From NCBI GenBank assembly GCA_900546625.1, contig URDU01000003.1, positions 83,028-147,027 of the forward strand: 64,000 bases of DNA. The letters are read 5' to 3'. Position numbers and translations under genes: made by a program. The notes below the pieces were generated by a model, which was not told the DNA's origin, made no database searches, and saw only the letters and a list, made by a program, of their open reading frames with translations. Position 1 is the stretch's first letter. The number at the start of each line of letters is the position of its first letter. The DNA comes from an uncultured Lachnobacterium sp. Lineage in GTDB: Bacteria; Bacillota; Clostridia; Lachnospirales; Lachnospiraceae. Positions 42,756 through 51,617 of the stretch are shown piece by piece.

Positions 42756-42821
42756 TTTTATGGCTGCATATGGTGACTGAATAGCTATATAAAATGATAA
42801 CCGTAAGTCCTTAAAACATTG

Positions 42822-43628
42822 TTATAATTTGATAAAAGAAGGAACGCGGTTTTCAAATACTGTATAGTACATAAACCCGGCATCCTTGAGAATATCTGAA
42901 ACCCTGTCAAAATCGTACGCCACATGCTCAGGCTTGTGGGCATCAGCACCGACTGTGATAATTTCACCGCCAAGCTCGTGATAGCGCTTTAACACCGCCT
43001 CGGTCGGATTTGGGTGGCCAAGTCCGTATTTAAAGCCTGCGGTATTGAGCTCGATGCCTTTTCCCTGTGAGATAATCTCCTTTAAAATAGCATCAATTAT
43101 GTCGGCATACTTTTCATATGAGTAGTATTTGTTTTTGCCCGGACCGTATCTGACCACGTAGTCGAGGTGACCGTACACATCAAAATCCGCACCACTGTGC
43201 AGATTATCCAGTATCGATTCAAAGTATTCGGTGTAGGCTTCGTGCTCAGTCTTGCCCTTGTAGAAAGCAGGATAGTATGGGTCGATGCCGTTTACCACAT
43301 GGCTTGAACCTATCACAAGGTCAAACGGATATTTTTTCGTGACCTCATTATTTTTTTCTGTAATATGAGGCTGTAAACCTATTTCAATGCCCCAGTGGAT
43401 ATTTACCGGGCAGCCCTTTTCTTTAAGAACCATCGCAAGCCGCTTGATGCGCTTTTCATATGCTGCTATATCAAGGTCAAAAAGTCCTGGCTCCTCTTTA
43501 TAGTCATAGTCCAGATGGTCTGTAAAGCAGATGCCGTCCAGCCCTTTACTGATCGCTGAGTTTATCATCAATACCGGGTCGGCATCGCTGTCACCCGAAA
43601 ACATGCAGTGCATGTGCTGATCCCACAT
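42822..43628 (-). CDS. Histidinol-phosphatase, PHP/HisJ family
   Basis: A 268-residue PHP-domain metallophosphoesterase. Metal ligands are visible in DQHMHCMFSGDSDAD, ICFTDHLDYDY, IHWGIEIGLQPH, GSSHVVNG, YGHLDYVVRYG and TVGADAHKPEHVAYDF. The best match is the HisJ/HisK type that removes phosphate from histidinol phosphate in histidine synthesis. No his genes are nearby, so another small phosphate ester could be the substrate. GGAGG precedes the ATG. It stands alone on the minus strand, divergent from gapA. Confidence 0.88.
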   Translation of the reverse strand: MWDQHMHCMFSGDSDADPVLMINSAISKGLDGICFTDHLDYDYKEEPGLFDLDIAAYEKRIKRLAMVLKEKGCPVNIHWGIEIGLQPHITEKNNEVTKKYPFDLVIGSSHVVNGIDPYYPAFYKGKTEHEAYTEYFESILDNLHSGADFDVYGHLDYVVRYGPGKNKYYSYEKYADIIDAILKEIISQGKGIELNTAGFKYGLGHPNPTEAVLKRYHELGGEIITVGADAHKPEHVAYDFDRVSDILKDAGFMYYTVFENRVPSFIKL

Positions 43629-43858
43629 ATAAATACCTCCGTAAACTGATGTATTGTTGTTTTAAACAACTCTAAAAGTTGCGTGATTTATAATTGTCTG
43701 CTGCCGGTTGCCGGAAAGTGCGAATTGCAGTAATTAGTTAAGTGTAGCCGACATTGGAACAAAGTGCAATATGTAAAAAGAAAAATTGTGAAGAATGATA
43801 AAAAATATATGTAAATGAAAATATTTAGTGAAAATTTTAACAAACACAAATAAAGTAC

Positions 43859-43887
43859 TTGAACCTTTGAGAATTATTCGCTATAAT
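43859..43887 (+). promoter_or_regulatory. gapA promoter
   Basis: TTGAAC (43859-43864), 17-base spacer and TATAAT (43882-43887). Confidence 0.8.
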
Positions 43888-43896
43888 AAAAACATC

Positions 43897-43913
43897 TTAG
43901 GGCATGTCCCTAA
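43897..43913 (+). promoter_or_regulatory. Inverted repeat at the gapA transcript start
   Basis: TTAGGG (43897-43902), spacer CATGT, CCCTAA (43908-43913), at about +4 to +20 of the transcript. It could be an operator or a 5' stabilising hairpin. No cggR-type regulator gene is adjacent. Confidence 0.5.
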
Positions 43914-43945
43914 AAATACTTTTTACAATTCTAGGAGGAATTAAA

Positions 43946-44962
43946 ATGGCAGTAAGAGTAGCAATCAACGGATTTGGTCGTATCGGACGTCTTGCTTTCA
44001 GACAGATGTTTGGAGCTGAGGGATACGAGGTAGTAGCTATCAACGACTTAACAAGCCCAAAAATGTTAGCACACTTATTAAAGTATGATTCATCACAGGG
44101 TAAATACGAGCATGCAGATGAGGTTTCTGCAAGCGATGATTCTATCACAGTTTGTGGTAAGGAAATCAAAATCTACGCATTCCCAGATGCAAACAATTGC
44201 CCATGGGGAGAGTTAAAGGTTGACGTTGTACTTGAGTGCTCTGGATTCTATACATCAAAAGAGAAGGCTCAGGCTCATATCAATGCTGGAGCTCGTAAGG
44301 TAGTTATCTCTGCACCAGCAGGAAACGACCTTCCTACAATCGTTTACAATACAAACCATGAGACACTTAAGGCTTCTGATACAATTATCTCAGCAGCTTC
44401 TTGTACAACAAACTGCTTAGCACCAATGGCAGACGCACTTAACAAGTACGCTCCAATCCAGTCTGGTATCATGGTAACAATCCATGCTTACACAGGAGAT
44501 CAGATGACTCTTGACGGACCACAGAGAAAGGGAGACCTTCGTCGTTCACGTGCAGCAGCAGTTAATATCGTTCCTAACTCAACAGGAGCAGCTAAGGCAA
44601 TCGGTCTTGTTATCCCAGAGTTAAACGGAAAGTTAATCGGATCTGCACAGCGTGTTCCTACACCAACAGGATCTACAACAATCCTTACAGCAGTTGTTAA
44701 GAAGGCTGGCGTTACAAAAGAGGATATCAACGCAGCTATGAAGGCAGCAGCTAACGAGTCATTCGGTTACAACGAGGATGAGATCGTATCTTCAGATATC
44801 GTTGGAATGAGATTTGGTTCATTATTCGATGCAACACAGACAATGGTTAACCAGGTTTCTGATGATCAGTACGAGGTACAGGTTGTTTCTTGGTATGATA
44901 ACGAGAACAGCTACACATCTCAGATGGTTCGTACAATCAAGTACTTCTCTGAGTTAGCTTAA
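43946..44962 (+). CDS. gapA: Glyceraldehyde-3-phosphate dehydrogenase
   Basis: A 338-residue glycolytic dehydrogenase. The catalytic cysteine is Cys153 in [12 protein letters not shown]. Asp34 (AINDL) marks NAD preference. NGFGRIGR is the cofactor loop, with [24 protein letters not shown] and WYDNENSY also intact. I chose the ATG at 43946 after TAGGAGGAA. The frame extends upstream only across the promoter. Codon choice is strongly biased, as expected for high expression. It starts the gapA-pgk-tpiA-gpmI glycolytic run but has its own terminator. Confidence 0.98.
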   Translation: MAVRVAINGFGRIGRLAFRQMFGAEGYEVVAINDLTSPKMLAHLLKYDSSQGKYEHADEVSASDDSITVCGKEIKIYAFPDANNCPWGELKVDVVLECSGFYTSKEKAQAHINAGARKVVISAPAGNDLPTIVYNTNHETLKASDTIISAASCTTNCLAPMADALNKYAPIQSGIMVTIHAYTGDQMTLDGPQRKGDLRRSRAAAVNIVPNSTGAAKAIGLVIPELNGKLIGSAQRVPTPTGSTTILTAVVKKAGVTKEDINAAMKAAANESFGYNEDEIVSSDIVGMRFGSLFDATQTMVNQVSDDQYEVQVVSWYDNENSYTSQMVRTIKYFSELA

Positions 44963-45001
44963 TTCTTGTACCCACAAGAACAGTATATCTCAAGACTACT
45001 C

Positions 45002-45038
45002 AAGAGGCGCGGTCTTAATTGAACCGCGCCTCTTTTTT
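45002..45038 (+). terminator. Terminator after gapA
   Basis: A 12-bp GC-rich stem, AAGAGGCGCGGT with ACCGCGCCTCTT, and a T run. Just upstream a separate perfect 7-bp hairpin, TTCTTGT-ACCC-ACAAGAA (44963-44980), begins directly after the stop codon. Confidence 0.93.
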
Positions 45039-45071
45039 AAAGCATGGCTATTTCTTATGAATATCCGTGAA

Positions 45072-45100
45072 TTGTAGAATTAAATTATATTTTTTAATAT
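45072..45100 (+). promoter_or_regulatory. pgk promoter
   Basis: TTGTAG (45072-45077), 17-base spacer and TAATAT (45095-45100). It is needed because of the strong gapA terminator. Confidence 0.55.
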
Positions 45101-45154
45101 GCACAATATGGCGTGGCCGCATGGCTTATGCCTTGAAATAAGGGAGGACATATT

Positions 45155-46387
45155 ATGTCATTAAACAAGAAATCAATTGATGATATCAACGTAAAAGGCA
45201 AGAGAGTTCTCGTTAGATGTGACTTCAACGTGCCACTTAAGGACGGAAAAATCACAGATGAGAACCGTATCAACGGAGCTCTTCCAACAATCCAGAAATT
45301 AATCAAGGACGGTGGAAAGGTTATCCTTTGCTCACACCTTGGAAAAGTTAAAAACGGACCAAACGAGGGTGAGTCACTTGCTCCTGTAGCTGCAGCTCTT
45401 GAGGCTAAGCTTGGACAGAAGGTTACATTCGTAGCTGATTACAACGTAACAGGCGAGGCAGCAACAAAGGCTGTTTCAGAGATGAACGAGGGAGATGTTG
45501 TTCTTCTTCAGAATACACGTTTCAGAGGCAAAGAGGAGACAAAGCCACAGGAAGCCGGAGATGCATTTGCAAAAGAGCTTGCTGACCTTGCTGACGTATA
45601 CGTATGTGATGCTTTCGGTTCTGCACACAGAGCACATGCTTCTGTAGCAGGTGTTACAAAGTTCATCACAGCTAAGGGTGGAGAGAATGTTGTTGGATAC
45701 CTTATGCAGAAGGAAATTGACTTCCTTGGCAAGGCAGTAGAGAATCCTGTACGTCCATTCGTAGCTATTCTTGGTGGAGCTAAAGTAGCTGATAAGCTCA
45801 ATGTTATCGACAACCTCCTTGAGAAGGCTGATACTCTTATCATCGGTGGTGGAATGGCATACACATTCCTTAAGGCACAGGGCTATGAGATCGGTATCTC
45901 AATGCTTGATGAGACAAAGATTGATTACTGTAAAGAGATGCTTGCAAAAGCAGAGAAGCTTGGAAAGAAGATCCTTCTTCCTGTAGATGCAGTTACAATC
46001 AAGGATTTCCCTAATCCAATCGATGCTCCTGTAGAGACAGAGACATATGATTATGACAAGATGCCTGCAGACCGTGAGGGTTGTGATATCGGACCTAAGA
46101 CACGTGAGCTTTTCGCTGACGCTGTTGCATCTGCTAAGACAGTTGTATGGAACGGACCAATGGGTGTATTCGAGAACCCAACACTTGCAGCAGGTACACT
46201 TGCAGTAGCAGAGGCACTTGCTAAATCTGATGCTATCACAATCATCGGTGGTGGAGATTCAGCAGCAGCAGTTAACCAGATGGGACTTGGCGACAAGATG
46301 AGCCACATCTCAACAGGTGGTGGTGCTTCACTTGAGTTCCTTGAGGGTAAGGAGCTTCCGGGCGTAGCTTGTGCTGATGATAAATAA
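45155..46387 (+). CDS. pgk: Phosphoglycerate kinase
   Basis: A 410-residue two-domain kinase that makes ATP from 1,3-bisphosphoglycerate. Motifs are [21 protein letters not shown] (phosphoglycerate site), [31 protein letters not shown] and the nucleotide loop [13 protein letters not shown]. Slightly longer than the usual 390-400 residues because of an insertion around [15 protein letters not shown] precedes the ATG. tpiA follows after 74 bases. Confidence 0.97.
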   Translation: MSLNKKSIDDINVKGKRVLVRCDFNVPLKDGKITDENRINGALPTIQKLIKDGGKVILCSHLGKVKNGPNEGESLAPVAAALEAKLGQKVTFVADYNVTGEAATKAVSEMNEGDVVLLQNTRFRGKEETKPQEAGDAFAKELADLADVYVCDAFGSAHRAHASVAGVTKFITAKGGENVVGYLMQKEIDFLGKAVENPVRPFVAILGGAKVADKLNVIDNLLEKADTLIIGGGMAYTFLKAQGYEIGISMLDETKIDYCKEMLAKAEKLGKKILLPVDAVTIKDFPNPIDAPVETETYDYDKMPADREGCDIGPKTRELFADAVASAKTVVWNGPMGVFENPTLAAGTLAVAEALAKSDAITIIGGGDSAAAVNQMGLGDKMSHISTGGGASLEFLEGKELPGVACADDK

Positions 46388-46461
46388 GCCGAAAGCAACT
46401 TAATGAAATTGAGCCGCAGGCGATGATTGAAATTTGTATATAATTACAAGGAGATATAAAA

Positions 46462-47211
46462 ATGGCAAGAAAGAAAATTGTAGCCGGCAACTGGAAGATG
46501 AACATGACTCCAAGCCAGGCTGTTAAATTAGTAGAAGAGTTAAAACCACTCGTAGTTTCAGATGATGTTGAGGTTGTTTACTGCGTACCTGCAATCGACA
46601 TCGTACCTGTTGTAGAGGCATTAAAGGGTACAAATGTTGCTGTTGGAGCAGAGAACATGTACTTCGAGGAGAAGGGTGCTTACACAGGAGAAATCTCAGC
46701 AGAGATGCTTCTTGATGCCGGTGTTAAGTATGTCATCATCGGACATTCAGAGAGAAGAGATTACTTCAAGGAGGATGATGCACTCCTCAACAAGAAGGTT
46801 AAGAAGGCTATCGAGGCCGGACTTACACCAATCCTTTGCTGTGGTGAGACACTTGAGCAGAGAGAGAGCGGTGTTACACTTGACTGGATCAGACTTCAGA
46901 TTAAGTCAGACCTCGCAGGTGTTGCAGCAGCAGATGTTGCAAACATGGTTATCGCTTACGAGCCAATCTGGGCAATCGGAACAGGAAAGACAGCTACTTC
47001 TGACCAGGCTCAGGAGGTTTGCGGTGCAATCCGTGAGTGCGTAGCTGAGATCTATGATCAGGCTACAGCAGATTCAGTTCGTATCCAGTACGGCGGATCT
47101 GTAAATGCAGGAAACGCAGCAGAGCTTTTTGCAAAGCCTGACATCGATGGTGGATTAGTTGGTGGCGCTTCACTCAAGGCTGATTTTGGAAAGATTGTAA
47201 ACTACAAGTAA
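46462..47211 (+). CDS. tpiA: Triosephosphate isomerase
   Basis: A 249-residue TIM barrel interconverting dihydroxyacetone phosphate and glyceraldehyde 3-phosphate. Catalytic residues are Lys12 (GNWKMN), His95 (IIGHSERR) and Glu167 ([11 protein letters not shown]). The phosphate-binding QYGGSVN and GGLVGGASL are present. AAGGAG precedes the ATG. It is probably cotranscribed with pgk. Confidence 0.98.
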   Translation: MARKKIVAGNWKMNMTPSQAVKLVEELKPLVVSDDVEVVYCVPAIDIVPVVEALKGTNVAVGAENMYFEEKGAYTGEISAEMLLDAGVKYVIIGHSERRDYFKEDDALLNKKVKKAIEAGLTPILCCGETLEQRESGVTLDWIRLQIKSDLAGVAAADVANMVIAYEPIWAIGTGKTATSDQAQEVCGAIRECVAEIYDQATADSVRIQYGGSVNAGNAAELFAKPDIDGGLVGGASLKADFGKIVNYK

Positions 47212-47256
47212 TTATTAAATCATAATTTAATATTTGATTTGACAATCACAATAACT

Positions 47257-47300
47257 AAATGTCACTAAATTCACCAGCTTAGCTGCATTTAGTGGCATTT
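47257..47300 (+). terminator. Long hairpin between tpiA and gpmI
   Basis: AAATGTCACTAAAT (47257-47270) pairs with ATTTAGTGGCATTT (47287-47300), with one G-U, and CAGC-TTA-GCTG is nested inside. Only a weak ATTATATT tail follows, so it may attenuate or protect RNA rather than end transcription fully. Confidence 0.5.
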
Positions 47301-47332
47301 ATTATATTAATGAAATAATAGAGGAAATATAA

Positions 47333-48874
47333 ATGAGTAAGAAACCGGTAGTATTAATGGTACTTGATGGTTACGGCTTAAGTGACCACAAAGAGGGAAA
47401 TGCCATCGCTATGGCAAATACCCCTGTTATGGATAAATTGATGGCAGAGTGTCCTTTTGTAAAGGGTGCAGCTTCAGGTCTTGCAGTTGGACTTCCTGAC
47501 GGACAGATGGGAAACTCTGAGGTAGGACATATGAATATCGGCGCAGGCCGTATCATATATCAGGATCTTACAAGAATCACAAAGGCAATTGCCGATGGTG
47601 ATTTCTTCAAGAACAAGGTATTACTTTCTGCAATCGAAAACTGCAAGAAGAATAACTCGGATCTTCATCTTTGGGGACTTCTCTCAGATGGAGGAGTACA
47701 CAGCCATATCGAGCATCTTTACGGACTTCTTGAGCTTTGCAAGAAGGAGAATTTTGACAGAGTATATGTACATGCCTTCCTTGACGGACGTGATACACCT
47801 CCTGCATCAGGCAAGGACTATATCGAGCAGCTTCTCGCCAAGATGAAGGAAATCGGTGTAGGAAAGATTGCATCTCTTTCAGGACGTTACTATGCAATGG
47901 ACAGAGATAACAACTGGGATCGTGTGCAGAAGGCTTATGATTCACTCACTAAGGGCGAGGGCGTAAAAGCTACATGCCCTGTAAAGGCTATGGAGGAGTC
48001 ATATGCAAACGACGTTACAGATGAGTTCGTGCTTCCTACAGTTATCACAAACGAGGATGGCACACCTGTATCGGTTGTCAAGGACAATGATTCTGTTATC
48101 TTCTTTAACTTCCGTCCGGATCGTGCCCGTGAGATGACAAGAGCATTCTGTGATGACAAGTTTACTGGCTTTGAGCGTCCATTCCTTAAGACAACATTTG
48201 TATGCTTCAAGGATTATGATGAGTCAATTCCTAACAAGCTTATCGCTTTTGAGAAGGAAGAAATCAAGAATACATTTGGTGAGTATCTTGCAGCAAATGG
48301 TAAGAAGCAGCTTCGTCTCGCAGAGACAGAGAAGTATGCACATGTAACGTTCTTCTTTAACGGTGGAGTAGAGGAGCCAAATATCGATGAGGCACGTCTT
48401 CTTGTAAACAGTCCTAAGGACGTTGCAACATATGACTTAAAGCCTGAGATGAGTGCTCCAGAGGTTGGAGTGGATCTTGTTGAGGCTATCAAGTCAGATA
48501 AGTATGACGTTATTATCATCAACTTTGCTAACCCTGACATGGTTGGACATACAGGTGTGATCCCGGCTGCTGTAAAGGCTGTTGAGAGAGTGGATTCACT
48601 CGTAGGTGATGCAGTGCAGGCAATCAAGGATGTGGATGGAGTATTATTCATCTGTGCCGACCACGGAAACGCAGAGAAGATGATTGATTATGAGACAGGA
48701 AAGCCTCATACAGCTCATACAACAAATCCTGTTCCTTTCATTCTTGTAAACGCTGACCCTTCTTACAAGCTTCGTGAGGGTGGATGTCTTGCAGATATCG
48801 CTCCAACACTGCTTGAGATTATGGGACTTTCACAGCCTAAAGAGATGACAGGAAAGTCACTTATAGTTAAATAA
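47333..48874 (+). CDS. gpmI: 2,3-Bisphosphoglycerate-independent phosphoglycerate mutase
   Basis: A 513-residue metal-dependent mutase converting 3- to 2-phosphoglycerate. The nucleophilic serine is Ser62 in QMGNSEVGHMNIGAGR. Other alkaline-phosphatase-superfamily ligands are in VLMVLDGYG, HSHIEHLYGLLE, HAFLDGRDTPP, FNFRPDRARE and CADHGNAEKM...HTAHTTNPVPF. No enolase gene follows within the window. Confidence 0.97.
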   Translation: MSKKPVVLMVLDGYGLSDHKEGNAIAMANTPVMDKLMAECPFVKGAASGLAVGLPDGQMGNSEVGHMNIGAGRIIYQDLTRITKAIADGDFFKNKVLLSAIENCKKNNSDLHLWGLLSDGGVHSHIEHLYGLLELCKKENFDRVYVHAFLDGRDTPPASGKDYIEQLLAKMKEIGVGKIASLSGRYYAMDRDNNWDRVQKAYDSLTKGEGVKATCPVKAMEESYANDVTDEFVLPTVITNEDGTPVSVVKDNDSVIFFNFRPDRAREMTRAFCDDKFTGFERPFLKTTFVCFKDYDESIPNKLIAFEKEEIKNTFGEYLAANGKKQLRLAETEKYAHVTFFFNGGVEEPNIDEARLLVNSPKDVATYDLKPEMSAPEVGVDLVEAIKSDKYDVIIINFANPDMVGHTGVIPAAVKAVERVDSLVGDAVQAIKDVDGVLFICADHGNAEKMIDYETGKPHTAHTTNPVPFILVNADPSYKLREGGCLADIAPTLLEIMGLSQPKEMTGKSLIVK

Positions 48875-48890
48875 AATCTGTATTATATAG

Positions 48891-48932
48891 GCTCCGGCGC
48901 AGACAAAGGGTTTGAACCGGAGCTTTTGTTTT
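48891..48932 (+). terminator. Terminator after gpmI
   Basis: GCTCCGG (48891-48897) pairs with CCGGAGC (48917-48923), followed by TTTTGTTTT. Confidence 0.85.
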
Positions 48933-49012
48933 GATATATTAAAGATATAATAATAAATATAAGAATAACTAATAAGTGATATAAAATTATTTAAAAAAAC
49001 TTATAATATACG

Positions 49013-49042
49013 TTGACTTTACAAAATGAGCTGGTATATAAT
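49013..49042 (+). promoter_or_regulatory. purC promoter
   Basis: TTGACT (49013-49018), 18-base spacer and TATAAT (49037-49042). A small TAGCA/TGCTA hairpin follows in the leader. No PurR box is obvious. Confidence 0.65.
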
Positions 49043-49097
49043 TTAAACGTAGCATTTGATTTGCTAAATAAAATTACGCATAAGATGGAGGACAATC

Positions 49098-49973
49098 ATG
49101 CAGGAATTTAAACCATTTAAAGAAGGAAAAGTAAGAGAAGTATATGATAACGGGGACAGCCTTATTATGGTCGCAACAGATCGTATTTCCGCTTTTGACC
49201 ATATTTTAAAGAATAAGATTACAGACAAGGGAGCCATCCTCACACAGATGTCTAAGTTCTGGTTTGAATTCACAAAGGATGTTGTTCCTAACCATATGAT
49301 TTCAGTAGATGCAAAGGATATGCCGGAGTTCTTCGGTCAGGACAGATTCAATGGAAACAGCATGCTCTGCAAGAAGCTTGAGATGCTTCCAATCGAGTGT
49401 ATAGTTCGTGGATACATCACAGGAAGCGGCTGGGCAAGCTACCAGGAGAATGGTACAGTCTGTGGAATCAAGCTTCCTGAGGGACTTGTTGAGTCTGATA
49501 AGCTCCCTGAGCCTATCTATACACCATCTACCAAGGCTGATCTTGGAGATCATGATGAGAATATTTCTTTTGAGAAATCAGTCGAAGTATTAGAGAAGAT
49601 TTATCCAGAGAAGGGCAGAGAGTACGCAGAGAAGATTCGCGATTACACAATTGCTCTCTACAAGAAATGTGCAGAGTACGCTCTTACAAAGGGTATCATC
49701 ATCGCAGATACCAAGTTTGAGTTTGGCTTAAATGAGCAGGGAGAGGTTGTACTTGCCGATGAGATGCTCACACCTGACAGCTCACGCTTCTGGCCACTCG
49801 ATGGATATAAGCCGGGACAGGGACAGCCTTCATTTGATAAGCAGTATGTAAGAGACTGGCTCAAGGCAAACCCGGACAATGACCTTCTTTTACCTGATGA
49901 GGTTGTTGTGAAGACTGTAGAGAAATATAAAGAGGCATTTGAGCTTCTTACAGGAAGCAAATTCAGCCGCTAA
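49098..49973 (+). CDS. purC: Phosphoribosylaminoimidazole-succinocarboxamide synthase
   Basis: A 291-residue SAICAR synthetase that couples CAIR to aspartate with ATP in purine synthesis. Motifs are EGKVREVYD, TDRISAFDHIL, CIVRGYITGSGWASY, PIYTPSTKA, IADTKFEFG and DEMLTPDSSRFW. It starts the purC-purF-purB unit; purL is 8 kb upstream. Confidence 0.97.
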   Translation: MQEFKPFKEGKVREVYDNGDSLIMVATDRISAFDHILKNKITDKGAILTQMSKFWFEFTKDVVPNHMISVDAKDMPEFFGQDRFNGNSMLCKKLEMLPIECIVRGYITGSGWASYQENGTVCGIKLPEGLVESDKLPEPIYTPSTKADLGDHDENISFEKSVEVLEKIYPEKGREYAEKIRDYTIALYKKCAEYALTKGIIIADTKFEFGLNEQGEVVLADEMLTPDSSRFWPLDGYKPGQGQPSFDKQYVRDWLKANPDNDLLLPDEVVVKTVEKYKEAFELLTGSKFSR

Positions 49974-49985
49974 TATATATTATTT

Positions 49986-50013
49986 TAACTATTCAAGGTG
50001 GCTCGAATAGTTA
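49986..50013 (+). repeat. Hairpin repeat between purC and purF
   Basis: A perfect 9-bp stem, TAACTATTC (49986-49994) with GAATAGTTA (50005-50013), around AAGGTGGCTC. The first 16 bases are identical to 26505-26520 before rimM, so this is a dispersed element rather than a local terminator. Confidence 0.6.
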
Positions 50014-50041
50014 CTATTTCGCGATTATAAACGGAGATATT

Positions 50042-51604
50042 ATGAACCAGGACAATAACATAAATCAGTATATAAATACTAGTATAGATACAAAAAGTCA
50101 TACCGGCACTGAATTAAAAAGGTGTTCTGATATAGACGAGCACAACCGTGTATTTGATGAGCTTCACGAGGAGTGTGGTGTGTTCGGCATGTATGATTTT
50201 GACGGAGGAAATGTAGCATCCACTATCTACTATGGTCTTTTTGCGCTTCAGCACAGAGGACAGGAGAGCTGTGGTATTGCCGTGAGTGATACACGCGGAC
50301 CAAAGGGAAAGGTGACTACACACAAGGGTATGGGTCTGGTAAATGAGGTATTTACTCCTGATATCCTAGAGCCTATGAAGGGCGATATCGGAGTGGGACA
50401 TGTGCGCTATTCAACAGCAGGCTCATCAACACGTGAGAATGCACAGCCGCTCGTGTTAAACTATGTCAAGGGCACACTTGCCATGGCACACAACGGAAAC
50501 CTCATTAATGCAAAGGAACTTCGCAAGGAGCTTGAGTATACAGGAGCTATTTTCCAGACCACAATCGACTCTGAGGTTATAGCTTATCATATCGCCAGAG
50601 AGCGTCTCAACTCAAAAACAGCTGAGGAAGCAGTCAGACGTGCATGTCAGAAGCTTAAGGGAGCCTACGCACTTGTGGTTGAGAGCCCTAGAAAGCTTAT
50701 AGCAGCCAGAGATCCGTTTGGCTTCAAGCCTCTTTGCATCGGAAAGAGAGACAATGCTTATATCGTTACATCAGAGACCTGTGCACTTGATACAATCGGC
50801 GCAGAGTTTGTCAGGGATGTAAAGCCGGGAGAGGTTATCACCATCACTCCTGAAAAGGGCATTGAGTCAGATATGACAATGGCACTTGCACCTGAAAAAC
50901 AGGCCAGATGCGTGTTTGAATACATTTATTTTGCAAGACCAGACAGCCATATTGACGGAGTAAGTGTGTATGGCAGCCGTATCAAGGCAGGAAGGTTCCT
51001 TGCCATGGATTCGCCGGTTGATGCAGATATTGTGACAGGTGTTCCTGAGTCGGGAAATGCCGCTGCTCTTGGTTATTCACTTGAGTCAGGCATTCCGTAT
51101 GGCACAGCCTTTGTCAAGAACGGCTATGTCGGCAGGACATTTATCAAGCCTAAGCAGTCAAGCCGTGAGTCAAGCGTGCAGATAAAGCTCAATGTATTAA
51201 AGGAGGCTGTAAAGGGCAAGAGAGTTGTCATGATCGACGATTCAATTGTCAGGGGAACAACCTCAGACAGGATTGTGCGTATGTTAAGAGATGCTGGTGC
51301 AACAGAGGTACATGTGCGCATCAGTTCACCGCCATTCTTATGGCCTTGCTATTTCGGTACAGATATTCCTGCAAGAGAGCAGCTTATCGCTTACAACAGG
51401 ACTATTGAGGATATCAGACAGATTATAGGTGCGGATTCTTTGGGCTACCTTGGACTTGACAGACTTGATGAGATGGTAGAGGGACTGCCAATCTGCATGG
51501 GCTGCTTCACAGGAAAGTATCCGATGGAGCCACCGAAGGATGATATCAGAGGCGAGTATTTTGATAAAGAAATCGACCTCGAGATAAAAATGCTTAATCG
51601 CTAA
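50042..51604 (+). CDS. purF: Amidophosphoribosyltransferase
   Basis: A 520-residue enzyme committing PRPP to purine synthesis. A 44-residue N-terminal propeptide precedes the glutaminase nucleophile Cys45 (HEECGVFGMYD), to be exposed by self-cleavage; this is longer than the 11 residues in B. subtilis. The PRPP loop is VVMIDDSIVRGTTS. Cysteines in ARCVFEYIYFARPDS and LPICMGCFTG fit the 4Fe-4S-containing type. GGAGATATT precedes the ATG. Confidence 0.96.
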   Translation: MNQDNNINQYINTSIDTKSHTGTELKRCSDIDEHNRVFDELHEECGVFGMYDFDGGNVASTIYYGLFALQHRGQESCGIAVSDTRGPKGKVTTHKGMGLVNEVFTPDILEPMKGDIGVGHVRYSTAGSSTRENAQPLVLNYVKGTLAMAHNGNLINAKELRKELEYTGAIFQTTIDSEVIAYHIARERLNSKTAEEAVRRACQKLKGAYALVVESPRKLIAARDPFGFKPLCIGKRDNAYIVTSETCALDTIGAEFVRDVKPGEVITITPEKGIESDMTMALAPEKQARCVFEYIYFARPDSHIDGVSVYGSRIKAGRFLAMDSPVDADIVTGVPESGNAAALGYSLESGIPYGTAFVKNGYVGRTFIKPKQSSRESSVQIKLNVLKEAVKGKRVVMIDDSIVRGTTSDRIVRMLRDAGATEVHVRISSPPFLWPCYFGTDIPAREQLIAYNRTIEDIRQIIGADSLGYLGLDRLDEMVEGLPICMGCFTGKYPMEPPKDDIRGEYFDKEIDLEIKMLNR

Positions 51605-51617
51605 TAAAGGAGAGATT

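Larger units (their letters stand above)
43629..43945. other. Divergent control region between PHP phosphatase and gapA
   Basis: No gene is seen in these 317 bases. Near the PHP side is a 7+1+7 palindrome, GTTGTTTTAAACAAC (43656-43670). In the middle GCCGG is repeated two bases apart. The gapA promoter and an inverted repeat lie at the right end. Confidence 0.6.
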
